Assembly: GCF_903819165.1 (NCBI RefSeq)
Contig: NZ_CAIJCS010000014.1
Span: 124,001 to 188,000, forward strand
Length of the DNA stretch: 64,000 nt
Source: Aedoeadaptatus nemausensis
GTDB taxonomy: Bacteria; Bacillota; Clostridia; Tissierellales; Peptoniphilaceae
Direction: 5' to 3'
The position numbers were made by a program, and so were the translations under genes. Below the pieces are notes generated by a model. It was not told the DNA's origin. It did no database searches and worked only from the letters and a program-made list of their open reading frames with translations. Each line of letters begins with the position of its first letter. Position 1 is the stretch's first letter. Of this stretch, positions 54,956 to 63,398 are shown in pieces.

Positions 54956-54992
54956 CTAAACGTCTATCTATCTCTTTCTTTCAACTATTGTA

Positions 54993-57900
54993 TCATAAAT
55001 CGGCTGGAGATCCAACTAGGTCCAGCATACTTAACTGGTTATCTTTCGGAATTCCGTTTAAGGCGCCGTGTTGTGTTAAAGCTTCTACTACCGTTTTTGA
55101 AGCCCCCGTTCGCCTAATCATATCTTCCACTGATAAGAACGGACCTTTTTGATACTCGTTGTAAATTTCTTTTGCAATGGTCTTGCCGATTCCAGGCAAG
55201 GAGCTTATGGGAATAATAACTTTTCCCTCATATATACTGAAGCGATCGTAATGAGATTTTCCCAAATGTATAGGTTCAAATTCATATCCTCTAGCGTACA
55301 TTTCCAAAACTACCCTTAAGAGCGAGGCTTCGTCCTGTTCCTTTTTCGAGGCCTCATCGCCGAGATTTTTAATATTTTCTATCCGCCGTTTCACGTTGTC
55401 TGCTCCTTCGATTAGAAGGTTGCCGTTCAAGTCGTTGAGTTTTGTGGTGAAATAGGCTGCGTAAAAAGCCAAGGGATAATAAACCTTATACCAGGCGATG
55501 CGAATACTCGTCATAACGTAAGCGACGGCATGGGCCCGCGGGAACATGTATTTGATTTTTTCACAGCTTTCGAAATACCAGCTTGGAACATCGAGCGTCT
55601 TCAATACATCCATATATTTTTCGGGAAGTCCCCTGCCCTTTCGGACGGCCTCCATAGTATCAAAGGCTACTTTATTTTCGGCTCCGGCAATGATTAGATA
55701 GTTCATGATATCTTCCCGTGTACTGATAACTTCGGATATCGTCGCTTTTTTAGAATGGACCAGATCCTGTGCATTGCCTGTCCATACGTCTGTTCCATGG
55801 GAAAGGCCGGATATGTTCACGAGGGCGCCGAATGTATCGGGCTTTGTATCCAAAAGCATCCTGACGACAAAATCCGTTCCGAACTCGGGAATGCCCAGTG
55901 TGCCGGTATCGAATTTAAAAATTGACTCGTCGGCTTTCAAAGCGTCCATGCTCGTGAAAAGACTCATGACTTTATCATCATTTATATCCACTTCATTCAT
56001 ATCGACGCCGGTCATATCTTCTAACATTCGCAAAATGGAAGGGGCATCGTGTCCGAGGATATCTAGCTTTAAAATATTTTCACTGATGGAATGATAATCG
56101 AAATGGGTGGTAATGACATTTTTCTTTTTTTCATCAGCAGGATACTGAATCGGCGTAAAATGATGAATGTCATTGTCCTTCGGTACGATCATAATGCCGC
56201 CGGGGTGTTGGCCACTAGTTCGTTTTGCCCCCTCAATTCCTTTGGCAAGGCGCGCAATATCAACGGGATTTCGGACAATTTCGTTTTCTTCCAAATACTT
56301 TTTCACGAGACCGAAAGCCGTTTTTTCCGCCAATGTACCGATGGTACCTGCGCGAAATACAAACCCCTCGCCGAAATAGTCTTCGATAAACTGATGGGCC
56401 TTCGGTTGATATTCTCCTGCAAAGTTTAAATCGATATCAGGCTCTTTGTCGCCGTAAAAGCCTAAGAAGACTTCAAAGGGAATCTTATGGCCGTCGCGGA
56501 TTAAATCCGTACCGCAGTGAGGGCAGGACTTTTTAGGAAGATCGAATCCTGTGCTGTATTGTTTGTCTTCCACAAATTCGCTGTATTTACATTGGGGACA
56601 AACATAGTGAGGCGCCAAGGGGTTGACCTCTGTAATTCCCGTCATCGTCGCCACGAAAGATGACCCGACGGAACCACGTGAGCCTACGTAGAAGCCGTCA
56701 TCATTGGATTTCTGTACTAACTGTTGGGCGATCCGGTACATAACGGCATAACCGTTGCCGATAATACTGTCCAGCTCCGTATGGAGGCGATCGGCGACAA
56801 TTTCCGGCAGAGGGTCTCCATAAATTTCTTTAGCTCGATTGACCGCATCGTTTTTTAAGTCCACATCGGCATTCTCAATTTTGGGCGGAAATTTTCCCGA
56901 TGGTATGGGAGGAAATTCCTCGATACTGTTGCAAATCGCTTTCGGGTTATCTATAACGATTTCTTCGACTCGATCCTCCAAAAAGTCGAAAGCTCTAAGC
57001 ATCTCTTCGGTAGACATGAAATAAGCTGCCCCATTGCTGAAGGGACGGCCTCTAAACTTCGAATACTCCAATACCTTGAGATATATTTCGTCGTCGGGAT
57101 CTAAGTAGCGTACATTATTCGACGCAACTACCGGCACGCTGCATTTATCAGCAAGCTTCAGCAAGTGTTCTATCATGTCCTCAGCATCTGTTTCGTTTCT
57201 CAATAAACCATCCATATAGCTTTTGCCGTATCGTTTTGGCGGCGCCACTTCTACAAAACTTAGAGAATTTATAATATTTAAAAGTTCCTCATCGTCGGCT
57301 CCACGCAGATAGCTGTCCATTAAAAGTCCCTGTTCTCCCCCGCTTCCGATAATAAATTCCTCTCGGTGCTTTATTATCTCGCTCTTTAAAATCCGAGGCG
57401 TACGATAAAAAGTCTCTGTATGGGATTTTGAAATCAGACGATAGAGAGTGGTCAGCCCGTCAACTGATTTTGGGAATATGGTCAATCTCGTAGGAAAGAG
57501 TTTTTCCGGTTCCGGATGCTTCAGTCGATTATAATCTTCCGGAGACATTATACCTTCTTTTTCAGCCAATCTTTCCAGATGTAAAAAGAGCTCGGCCGTA
57601 GCCTCCGCGTCGTTGACGGCGCGGTGAGCGCCCTGTAGATTAATACCGAATCGTTTGGCCAATGTTCCCAGTTTATAGTTCTTTACCCTTAAGTCCAGAC
57701 ATTGAGCGAGTAAAAGAGTATCGATTGTAGGATAGCTCGCCTTTTCCTTTCTCCTGAATTCGATAAAACGAGAGTCGAACGAAGCATTGTGGGCTACTAA
57801 AATGCTGTCGCCGATAAAATCCTCAAATTTAGGAAGAGCTTTATCGATGGTCGGCGCATCGGTCACCATATCGTCTGTAATATTGGTAAGTTCAACGATT

Positions 57901-59219
57901 TTAGATGGAATAGGTCTAAGCGGGTTTACAAATGTAGAGAATCGATCGACAATTCTACCGTTCTCAATTTTTACGGCACCTATTTCTGTGATTTCATCGT
58001 ATCGAGGGGAAAAGCCGGTAGTCTCCAAGTCAAAAACCACAAAACTTGAACCATAGCTCGTGTTGCTCGGGTTTTTAAAAATCTTTTCTTCGTCGTCAAC
58101 TACATCGGCATCGATACCGTATAAAATTCGAATATCGTGTTTTTTCGACGCCTGCATTGCCTCCGGAAATCCCTGAACCACATTATCGTCGGTTATGGCG
58201 ATGGCTTCGTGGCCCCAAAGCTTAGCGCGCTTGGCGAAGTCATTAATGGTATGAGTGCCATCTGTATTGCTCATCTTCGTATGGACGTGAAGCTCTATAC
58301 GTTTTTTTGTGCTTCTGTCCCCGGGAGAGGCTTGGTGTGCCTTTCGAATGTTTCGCGCCATGATACTTTCGTTGCGTTCAAAACTATCGAATTCGAATTT
58401 ACCGTAAACTTCTACGGCACTATTTACTTTAAATGTAGAGGCGAAATCATCGGCCTCTTTATTTTTAACGAATGCTTTAACATTGCGACTGTCACTTCCA
58501 TCGAAAACGGATAAGATGAAGAGTGTCTTATCGTTTTTTATAGAGCGGGAGTCCATGGCAAAAATATTTCCTGAAATAGTTACCATCTCTCCGACTCGAC
58601 ACTGAGACAGAGGCACGATTCCTTCAAATTTATTTTTTCCGTAGCTGTAGACTCCCTTATCTTCCTCTTTAGGCATGCTCTCCGTCGTACGCACGACAGT
58701 TTCTTCAAACGTTTCGCGGAACACGATCTCTTCTTCATCTATCAGTTGACTCAGCTCGTGAAGTTCACAACCATTTTCATCGCATTCGCAGCGAATCTGA
58801 TACATTTCGCCGGTTTCCTTTAGGAGAAGTTGATCTAACTTTAGAGAAAGAATATTCCTCTCCACTGTAGGATTGGGAACGCGAATGGTAAGGCTTCGAG
58901 CCTCTAGGCTGAAAGATTCTTTACTTAGCCAACTAGCTCCTGAAGGCAGTTGTTCCAGTATCCATTGAAAGAGATCCTCTTGCGTCATCTTTCTCGTTAC
59001 TTTCTTCTTTTCCTTACAAGATAAAATAACGTCCAATCCGTCGTAACAGGAGGTCATTCTCTTTTTAAGCTCCAGCCATTGTTCGTTTTCCTCGCTGTCT
59101 GTAAGGATGGTTATTCGACCTTTTTTCCTATTATAAATTAATTTATTTATTTGAAGATTCTCTGATAAAAGAAAATCCATCAGATACTTTTCTGATGGAT
59201 GGCTATTTTCATTCTTCAC
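54993..59219 (-). CDS. polC: DNA polymerase III alpha subunit, PolC type
   Basis: A 1408-residue replicative polymerase. Order: N-terminal OB region, PHP domain (ELHVHTKMSNTDG near 312), DEDD proofreading exonuclease inserted in it (VFDLETTGFSPRYDEITEIG near 397; AHNASFD; HRAVNDAEAT), then the polymerase core with PDIDLNF and a zinc-ribbon pair of CxxC motifs (CPQC, CPHC near 900-935). This PolC type with internal exonuclease is characteristic of Firmicutes. The start is GTG 59219 after GAGGG, overlapping ispG. An odd hairpin with a T-tract lies in codons 7-18. Confidence 0.98.
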   Translation of the reverse strand: MKNENSHPSEKYLMDFLLSENLQINKLIYNRKKGRITILTDSEENEQWLELKKRMTSCYDGLDVILSCKEKKKVTRKMTQEDLFQWILEQLPSGASWLSKESFSLEARSLTIRVPNPTVERNILSLKLDQLLLKETGEMYQIRCECDENGCELHELSQLIDEEEIVFRETFEETVVRTTESMPKEEDKGVYSYGKNKFEGIVPLSQCRVGEMVTISGNIFAMDSRSIKNDKTLFILSVFDGSDSRNVKAFVKNKEADDFASTFKVNSAVEVYGKFEFDSFERNESIMARNIRKAHQASPGDRSTKKRIELHVHTKMSNTDGTHTINDFAKRAKLWGHEAIAITDDNVVQGFPEAMQASKKHDIRILYGIDADVVDDEEKIFKNPSNTSYGSSFVVFDLETTGFSPRYDEITEIGAVKIENGRIVDRFSTFVNPLRPIPSKIVELTNITDDMVTDAPTIDKALPKFEDFIGDSILVAHNASFDSRFIEFRRKEKASYPTIDTLLLAQCLDLRVKNYKLGTLAKRFGINLQGAHRAVNDAEATAELFLHLERLAEKEGIMSPEDYNRLKHPEPEKLFPTRLTIFPKSVDGLTTLYRLISKSHTETFYRTPRILKSEIIKHREEFIIGSGGEQGLLMDSYLRGADDEELLNIINSLSFVEVAPPKRYGKSYMDGLLRNETDAEDMIEHLLKLADKCSVPVVASNNVRYLDPDDEIYLKVLEYSKFRGRPFSNGAAYFMSTEEMLRAFDFLEDRVEEIVIDNPKAICNSIEEFPPIPSGKFPPKIENADVDLKNDAVNRAKEIYGDPLPEIVADRLHTELDSIIGNGYAVMYRIAQQLVQKSNDDGFYVGSRGSVGSSFVATMTGITEVNPLAPHYVCPQCKYSEFVEDKQYSTGFDLPKKSCPHCGTDLIRDGHKIPFEVFLGFYGDKEPDIDLNFAGEYQPKAHQFIEDYFGEGFVFRAGTIGTLAEKTAFGLVKKYLEENEIVRNPVDIARLAKGIEGAKRTSGQHPGGIMIVPKDNDIHHFTPIQYPADEKKKNVITTHFDYHSISENILKLDILGHDAPSILRMLEDMTGVDMNEVDINDDKVMSLFTSMDALKADESIFKFDTGTLGIPEFGTDFVVRMLLDTKPDTFGALVNISGLSHGTDVWTGNAQDLVHSKKATISEVISTREDIMNYLIIAGAENKVAFDTMEAVRKGRGLPEKYMDVLKTLDVPSWYFESCEKIKYMFPRAHAVAYVMTSIRIAWYKVYYPLAFYAAYFTTKLNDLNGNLLIEGADNVKRRIENIKNLGDEASKKEQDEASLLRVVLEMYARGYEFEPIHLGKSHYDRFSIYEGKVIIPISSLPGIGKTIAKEIYNEYQKGPFLSVEDMIRRTGASKTVVEALTQHGALNGIPKDNQLSMLDLVGSPADL
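59167..59200 (-). terminator. Terminator-like hairpin inside the 5' end of polC
   Basis: On the minus strand: ATCCATCAG, an 8-base loop and CTGATGGAT, followed by TTTCTTTT. It lies 19-52 bases into the coding region, so ribosomes on polC would open it; without them it could end transcription coming from ispG. Confidence 0.5.
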
Positions 59220-60267
59220 TCTGATCCCTCTCTATTAAATCAATTAATTCGTCGAGGAGAGCTTCCTCCGCTACCGAACGCACGACTTCGCCTTTTTTAA
59301 AAATGACCCCTCGGCCATTTCCTCCTGTAATACCATAATCCGCCTCTTTTGCCTCACCGGGTCCGTTAACTCGACAGCCCATAATGGCGATTTTACCCTG
59401 GAAATCCACATTGGCGAGCCGCTTCTCAGCTTCTTCGGCAATAGAAATAAGATCGATTTCCGTTCTACCGCAGGTCGGGCAGGATATAAAATCGATCCCG
59501 TCGTTTCGAAGTCCTATGCTCTTTAGAATCGACTTGGCGCACAACACTTCGTCTACTGGATCCCCCGTTAAGGAAACTCGGATAGTATCGCCGATATCGT
59601 CGAGAAGCAAAGAGCCTATTCCAACAGAAGACTTAACGATCCCGTTCATTCGGGAGCCTGCCTCGGTAATACCTAAATGGAGTGGACAATCTGAAACTTT
59701 TTTAAACGCGCGGTAAGCCTCCACCGATTGACGAACGTTCGAGGATTTTAAAGAAACCTTGATGGCATCCAGACCGAATTTTTCTAACATGTTAATTTGC
59801 TCAATAGCAGACGCCACGATGGAATCGGGATTGACACCGCCCATTTTTTCTATAAATTCCTGTTTTACCGATCCGGAATTGACACCGACACGGATGGAAA
59901 TTCCCTCAGCTTTAGCTGCCTCCGCTACTTCTTTTACTTTCCAACTTTCACCGATGTTTCCCGGATTTAACCGCAGACCATGTACATGATGCTCCATAGC
60001 GTATAGAGCCAGGCGGTAATCGAACTGAATATCAGCAATGACGGGAATAGAAATAGCGGGAATAATAGTATCCAATGCCTTGGCATCGTCTTCGTCGTTG
60101 ATCGCCATGCGGATAATATCGCATCCTGCTGCTTCCAAGGCTTTTACTTGTGCGATGGTTCCTCGAATATCCTTGGTCTTTGTATTGGTCATGGATTGAA
60201 TGCTTACAGGCGCTCCCCCGCCGATCAGCACATCCCCTACTGCAATTTGTTTCGTATATCTTGCCAA
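59209..60267 (-). CDS. ispG: 4-hydroxy-3-methylbut-2-en-1-yl diphosphate synthase
   Basis: A 352-residue IspG (GcpE), the iron-sulfur enzyme converting MEcPP, the product of IspF, to HMBPP. The cluster cysteines are in CPTCGRTEIDL and GCRVNGPGEA. SIQSMTNTKT and RLNPGNIG mark the TIM-barrel part. The start is TTG 60267 with AAAGGA nine bases upstream; the ATG just before it is in another frame. It shares 11 bases with polC and follows rseP by 15. Confidence 0.96.
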   Translation of the reverse strand: MARYTKQIAVGDVLIGGGAPVSIQSMTNTKTKDIRGTIAQVKALEAAGCDIIRMAINDEDDAKALDTIIPAISIPVIADIQFDYRLALYAMEHHVHGLRLNPGNIGESWKVKEVAEAAKAEGISIRVGVNSGSVKQEFIEKMGGVNPDSIVASAIEQINMLEKFGLDAIKVSLKSSNVRQSVEAYRAFKKVSDCPLHLGITEAGSRMNGIVKSSVGIGSLLLDDIGDTIRVSLTGDPVDEVLCAKSILKSIGLRNDGIDFISCPTCGRTEIDLISIAEEAEKRLANVDFQGKIAIMGCRVNGPGEAKEADYGITGGNGRGVIFKKGEVVRSVAEEALLDELIDLIERDQSEE

Positions 60268-60282
60268 AGGTCATCGTCCTTT

Positions 60283-61281
60283 CTAGTTTAAAAAGCGCGC
60301 AATATCTCCGAATATCGTAACATAAATCATTAGACCGATTAAGAGCGCAAAACTAATAAACGATAAAGTCATCTCTATTTTTTTATCAACAGGTCTGCCT
60401 GTAATGGCTTCGATTAAAATGAATAAAAGTTTTCCTCCGTCAAGTGCAGGAATGGGAAGCAAGTTCATTACCCCTAAGTTGGTCGATATATAGGCCATAA
60501 TAAACATAAGTGATCCGAATCCGAATTTTGCCGAATCGCCGATAATTTTTACTACACCAACCGGGCCGGACAATTTGTCCACCCCAAGATCGCCTGTAAA
60601 TAATTGTTTTAGCACGTCAAAAATGGTCACGATCACTTTCCCCGTCATAGTAAAACCATCTTTTACGGAGCGTAGAGGATGGTGTTCGCTTTCCGGCTTA
60701 ATACCGATATAGCGTCTACCGTCTTTTGCGGCAGGCTTTATCGTAATTTCCTGTTCCTCTCCGCTGCGACTATAACCAACGGTTACATCTTCTTTTGATT
60801 CGGCGATGAGAGCAGAAAATTCATTCCATTCTTTTACGGGCTCACTATTTACCGAAAGAAGAACATCCCCTTTCTTTATACCTGCTGTTGCGGCGGGGGT
60901 GTCCGGGAGTACCTCCCCTACAGTGTTGGTAGGATAGCCACTAATAAGCGTAAAGAGCGTGAAACCAACGATGGCGAGGACGAAATTCATAGCGGCGCCA
61001 CTGGCAATGACGGCGGCGCGCTGCGGAAGCCCGGCATTATTAAAACTTCGCGGGTCGTCGGACTCGTCCTCTTCCCCTTCCATGGCTACATAGCCTCCCA
61101 GGGGAAGAGCCCTTATACTGTATTGGGTTTCATCTTTTTGTTTTTTATAGAGCAAGGGTCCCATGCCGATGGAGTACTCGTTGACACGAATCCCCACAAG
61201 TTTCGCCATACCGAAATGGCCGAACTCGTGTAGTCCGATGATTAAAACGAATACAAATATAGTACCTAATAAACTTGCCAT
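60283..61281 (-). CDS. rseP: RseP/YluC site-2 zinc metalloprotease
   Basis: A 332-residue M50 intramembrane protease. The zinc motif HEFGH (18-22) lies in the first membrane helix; one PDZ domain follows (about 112-185; AGIKKGDVLLSVN), and NLLPIPALDGGKL supplies the third zinc ligand region. It cleaves membrane-embedded anti-sigma factors or signal peptides. AGGAGG precedes the ATG. dxr, usually found between cdsA and this gene, is absent. Confidence 0.95.
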   Translation of the reverse strand: MASLLGTIFVFVLIIGLHEFGHFGMAKLVGIRVNEYSIGMGPLLYKKQKDETQYSIRALPLGGYVAMEGEEDESDDPRSFNNAGLPQRAAVIASGAAMNFVLAIVGFTLFTLISGYPTNTVGEVLPDTPAATAGIKKGDVLLSVNSEPVKEWNEFSALIAESKEDVTVGYSRSGEEQEITIKPAAKDGRRYIGIKPESEHHPLRSVKDGFTMTGKVIVTIFDVLKQLFTGDLGVDKLSGPVGVVKIIGDSAKFGFGSLMFIMAYISTNLGVMNLLPIPALDGGKLLFILIEAITGRPVDKKIEMTLSFISFALLIGLMIYVTIFGDIARFLN

Positions 61282-61289
61282 ATAACCTC

Positions 61290-62060
61290 CTAAAGGGGAA
61301 ACCGATAGAGCATATACACCATCGGTATTATCATTAAAATACTGTCGAAACGATCCATAAAGCCTCCGTGACCCGGCAGCATATGGCCGTAATCCTTTAT
61401 ACCTGTAGCCCTCTTCATTTTAGAGGCGAACAAATCGCCGAGCTGAGCTGTAACGGATGCTACTCCTATAAACAATGCGTGCATCCAATCGATAGAGATG
61501 CCCACGAATCGACAGTAAATTAAACCGACGATAATGGTACAAACGACGGCACCTACGGCTCCCTCTACAGTTTTGTTCGGACTGATGGAAGGAACCAGTT
61601 TGTGTCTTCCGAAAGCCATACCCGTTAAATAGGCAAAAGTATCGGTAGATACTGCAATAATGAAGACCAGGTAGAGGTAAAAAGTTTTCTCGAGACTTAA
61701 TATGGGAAAGAGAAAATAGGGAACATAGACTAATATCAACATGCAAAGACCGAACTCTTCCAGCGTAAATTGTGGACTTTTTAAATAATAAAGTACGAGT
61801 AAGAAGGTGGAAACAGAAAAGGCTAAGAAGGCAGGCCATGACAGAAGAAATACGGCAAAATGAATAAAGCACGACAATAGAATGTAATGCTCGGGTATAT
61901 CGTGTCCTTTATGTTTAAAAGCTTGAGAAAGTTCGTGACATAGCTCGAGAGAAAACAGGAGGACGGCAATGCGAAGCACGTGACCTCCAAAGTATAAAAT
62001 GACGGCGAGCAATGCCAATAAAACCACAGCCGTCAACGAGCGCTTTAGAAAATTATTCAT
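61290..62060 (-). CDS. cdsA: Phosphatidate cytidylyltransferase
   Basis: A 256-residue integral membrane enzyme that makes CDP-diacylglycerol, the precursor used by PgsA (40118-40651). About eight membrane helices are visible. The family signature is clear near the C-terminus: GRHKLVPSISPNKTVEGAVG and SKMKRATGIKDYGHMLPGHG. It overlaps uppS by one base (TAATG). Confidence 0.95.
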   Translation of the reverse strand: MNNFLKRSLTAVVLLALLAVILYFGGHVLRIAVLLFSLELCHELSQAFKHKGHDIPEHYILLSCFIHFAVFLLSWPAFLAFSVSTFLLVLYYLKSPQFTLEEFGLCMLILVYVPYFLFPILSLEKTFYLYLVFIIAVSTDTFAYLTGMAFGRHKLVPSISPNKTVEGAVGAVVCTIIVGLIYCRFVGISIDWMHALFIGVASVTAQLGDLFASKMKRATGIKDYGHMLPGHGGFMDRFDSILMIIPMVYMLYRFPL

Positions 62061-62773
62061 TACAGCCCTCCAAATCTTCGGTCTCTCGTACGATAGTCAT
62101 CTATAGCGGCGTTGAATACTCCTTCATCAAAATCCGGCCAAAGTACATTCGAAAACCAGAACTCGCTATAAGCTAATTGATAGAGCATAAAATTACTTAC
62201 CCTCAACTCTCCGCTCGGTCGTATTAAAAGATCGAGTGGCGGCTGATCTTTCGTGTACAGAAGGGACTGAAACAGAGTTTTGTCGATAGACTCGGGATCC
62301 AGCTCGCCTTCTTGAGCGAGGGAGGCTATACGGCGAGCAGCTCTTACGATTTCATCTTGTCCGCCATAGTTTAATCCGATATTTAAAATCATTTTATCGC
62401 CATTCGATGTACGATCGAGAGCCATTTCCACTAAATCTCTCGTCTTTCCGTCGAGAGCGGAAATATCGCCCATTATATTTAATTTTACCCGGTTCTCCAC
62501 CAACTCATCGATATATTTAACTAAGAAACTCTGTAACAGTATCATTAAATTGTCGATCTCTTTTTGTGGCCGCTTCCAGTTTTCCGTAGAAAAAGCATAG
62601 AGCGATAGATAAGGAATCTCCAGTCGATAGGCTTCTCGTACAATATCAAGAACTCGTTTGACCCCTTCCTTATGGCCATAAGTTCTCGGTAATCCTCTTT
62701 TTTTTGCCCAGCGACCGTTACCGTCCATGATAATGCCGATGTGCTTGGGCATAGCTTTTTTATCAGAGTCCAT
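62060..62773 (-). CDS. uppS: Undecaprenyl diphosphate synthase
   Basis: A 237-residue cis-prenyltransferase that makes the C55 carrier lipid for cell wall synthesis. IIMDGNGRWAKKRGLPRTYG contains the catalytic Asp and diphosphate-binding residues; LYAFSTENWKRP and the C-terminal RPSGELRVSNF are further signatures. Its Shine-Dalgarno AGGGGG comes right after a terminator-like hairpin that follows frr. Confidence 0.97.
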   Translation of the reverse strand: MDSDKKAMPKHIGIIMDGNGRWAKKRGLPRTYGHKEGVKRVLDIVREAYRLEIPYLSLYAFSTENWKRPQKEIDNLMILLQSFLVKYIDELVENRVKLNIMGDISALDGKTRDLVEMALDRTSNGDKMILNIGLNYGGQDEIVRAARRIASLAQEGELDPESIDKTLFQSLLYTKDQPPLDLLIRPSGELRVSNFMLYQLAYSEFWFSNVLWPDFDEGVFNAAIDDYRTRDRRFGGL

Positions 62774-62783
62774 AGTTCCCCCT

Positions 62784-62813
62784 AAAAAGAAAGAACCCCC
62801 GTAAGGGGGCTCT
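62784..62813 (-). terminator. Terminator-like hairpin between frr and uppS
   Basis: On the minus strand: AGAGCCCCC-TTAC-GGGGGTTCT (nine pairs including one G-U), then TTCTTTTT. The uppS ATG is ten bases beyond, with AGGGGG between. Confidence 0.78.
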
Positions 62814-62825
62814 ATTAAGTTTTAT

Positions 62826-63386
62826 TTAGATTTCAAGTAATTCGTCTTCTTTTGCCTTGGCGACGGTGTCGATATCTTTAATAGCTGCATCGATCAGCTT
62901 TTGAACTTCTTCTTCGTAGACTTTTAATTCGTCTTCCGAGATTTCTTTATTCTTTTCAGCTTTTTTAATAATATCGATGGCGTCACGACGAATATTGCGC
63001 ACGGCGACTTTGGATTGCTCGGCATCCTTTCCTACGACCTTGATCATTTCCTTACGGCGCTCTTCTGTTAGAGCCGGAATGGCGAGACGAATCAGTTTTC
63101 CGTCGTTAGAGGGGTTAAGCCCTAAGTCGGACTTTAAAATCTCTTTTTCGATTGCGGGAATTAAGGATGCGTCCCAAGGTTGGATAGTCAGTAAACGAGC
63201 TTCCGGAGCGGTAATTCCCGCCACTTGATTAAGAGGCGTTTGCTGTCCGTAAGCTTCTACCGTAACTCTGTCCAATAAGCTCGGGTTGGCGCGTCCGGCG
63301 CGAATGGAGCCTAGATCTTCTTTTAAGCGATCAACTGTTTTTTGGGTTTTCGTACGAATTTCCTGTTTTACGTCATTGAACTCCAT
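62826..63386 (-). CDS. frr: Ribosome recycling factor
   Basis: A 186-residue RRF, which with EF-G splits post-termination ribosomes. RAGRANPSLLDRVTVEAYG, PWDASLIPAIEKEI and RVNIRRDA-type residues (here VRNIRRDAIDIIKKAEK) are typical. AAGGAGG is upstream of the ATG. It follows pyrH by 12 bases, the standard tsf-pyrH-frr order. Confidence 0.97.
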   Translation of the reverse strand: MEFNDVKQEIRTKTQKTVDRLKEDLGSIRAGRANPSLLDRVTVEAYGQQTPLNQVAGITAPEARLLTIQPWDASLIPAIEKEILKSDLGLNPSNDGKLIRLAIPALTEERRKEMIKVVGKDAEQSKVAVRNIRRDAIDIIKKAEKNKEISEDELKVYEEEVQKLIDAAIKDIDTVAKAKEDELLEI

Positions 63387-63398
63387 ACATAATCCTCC

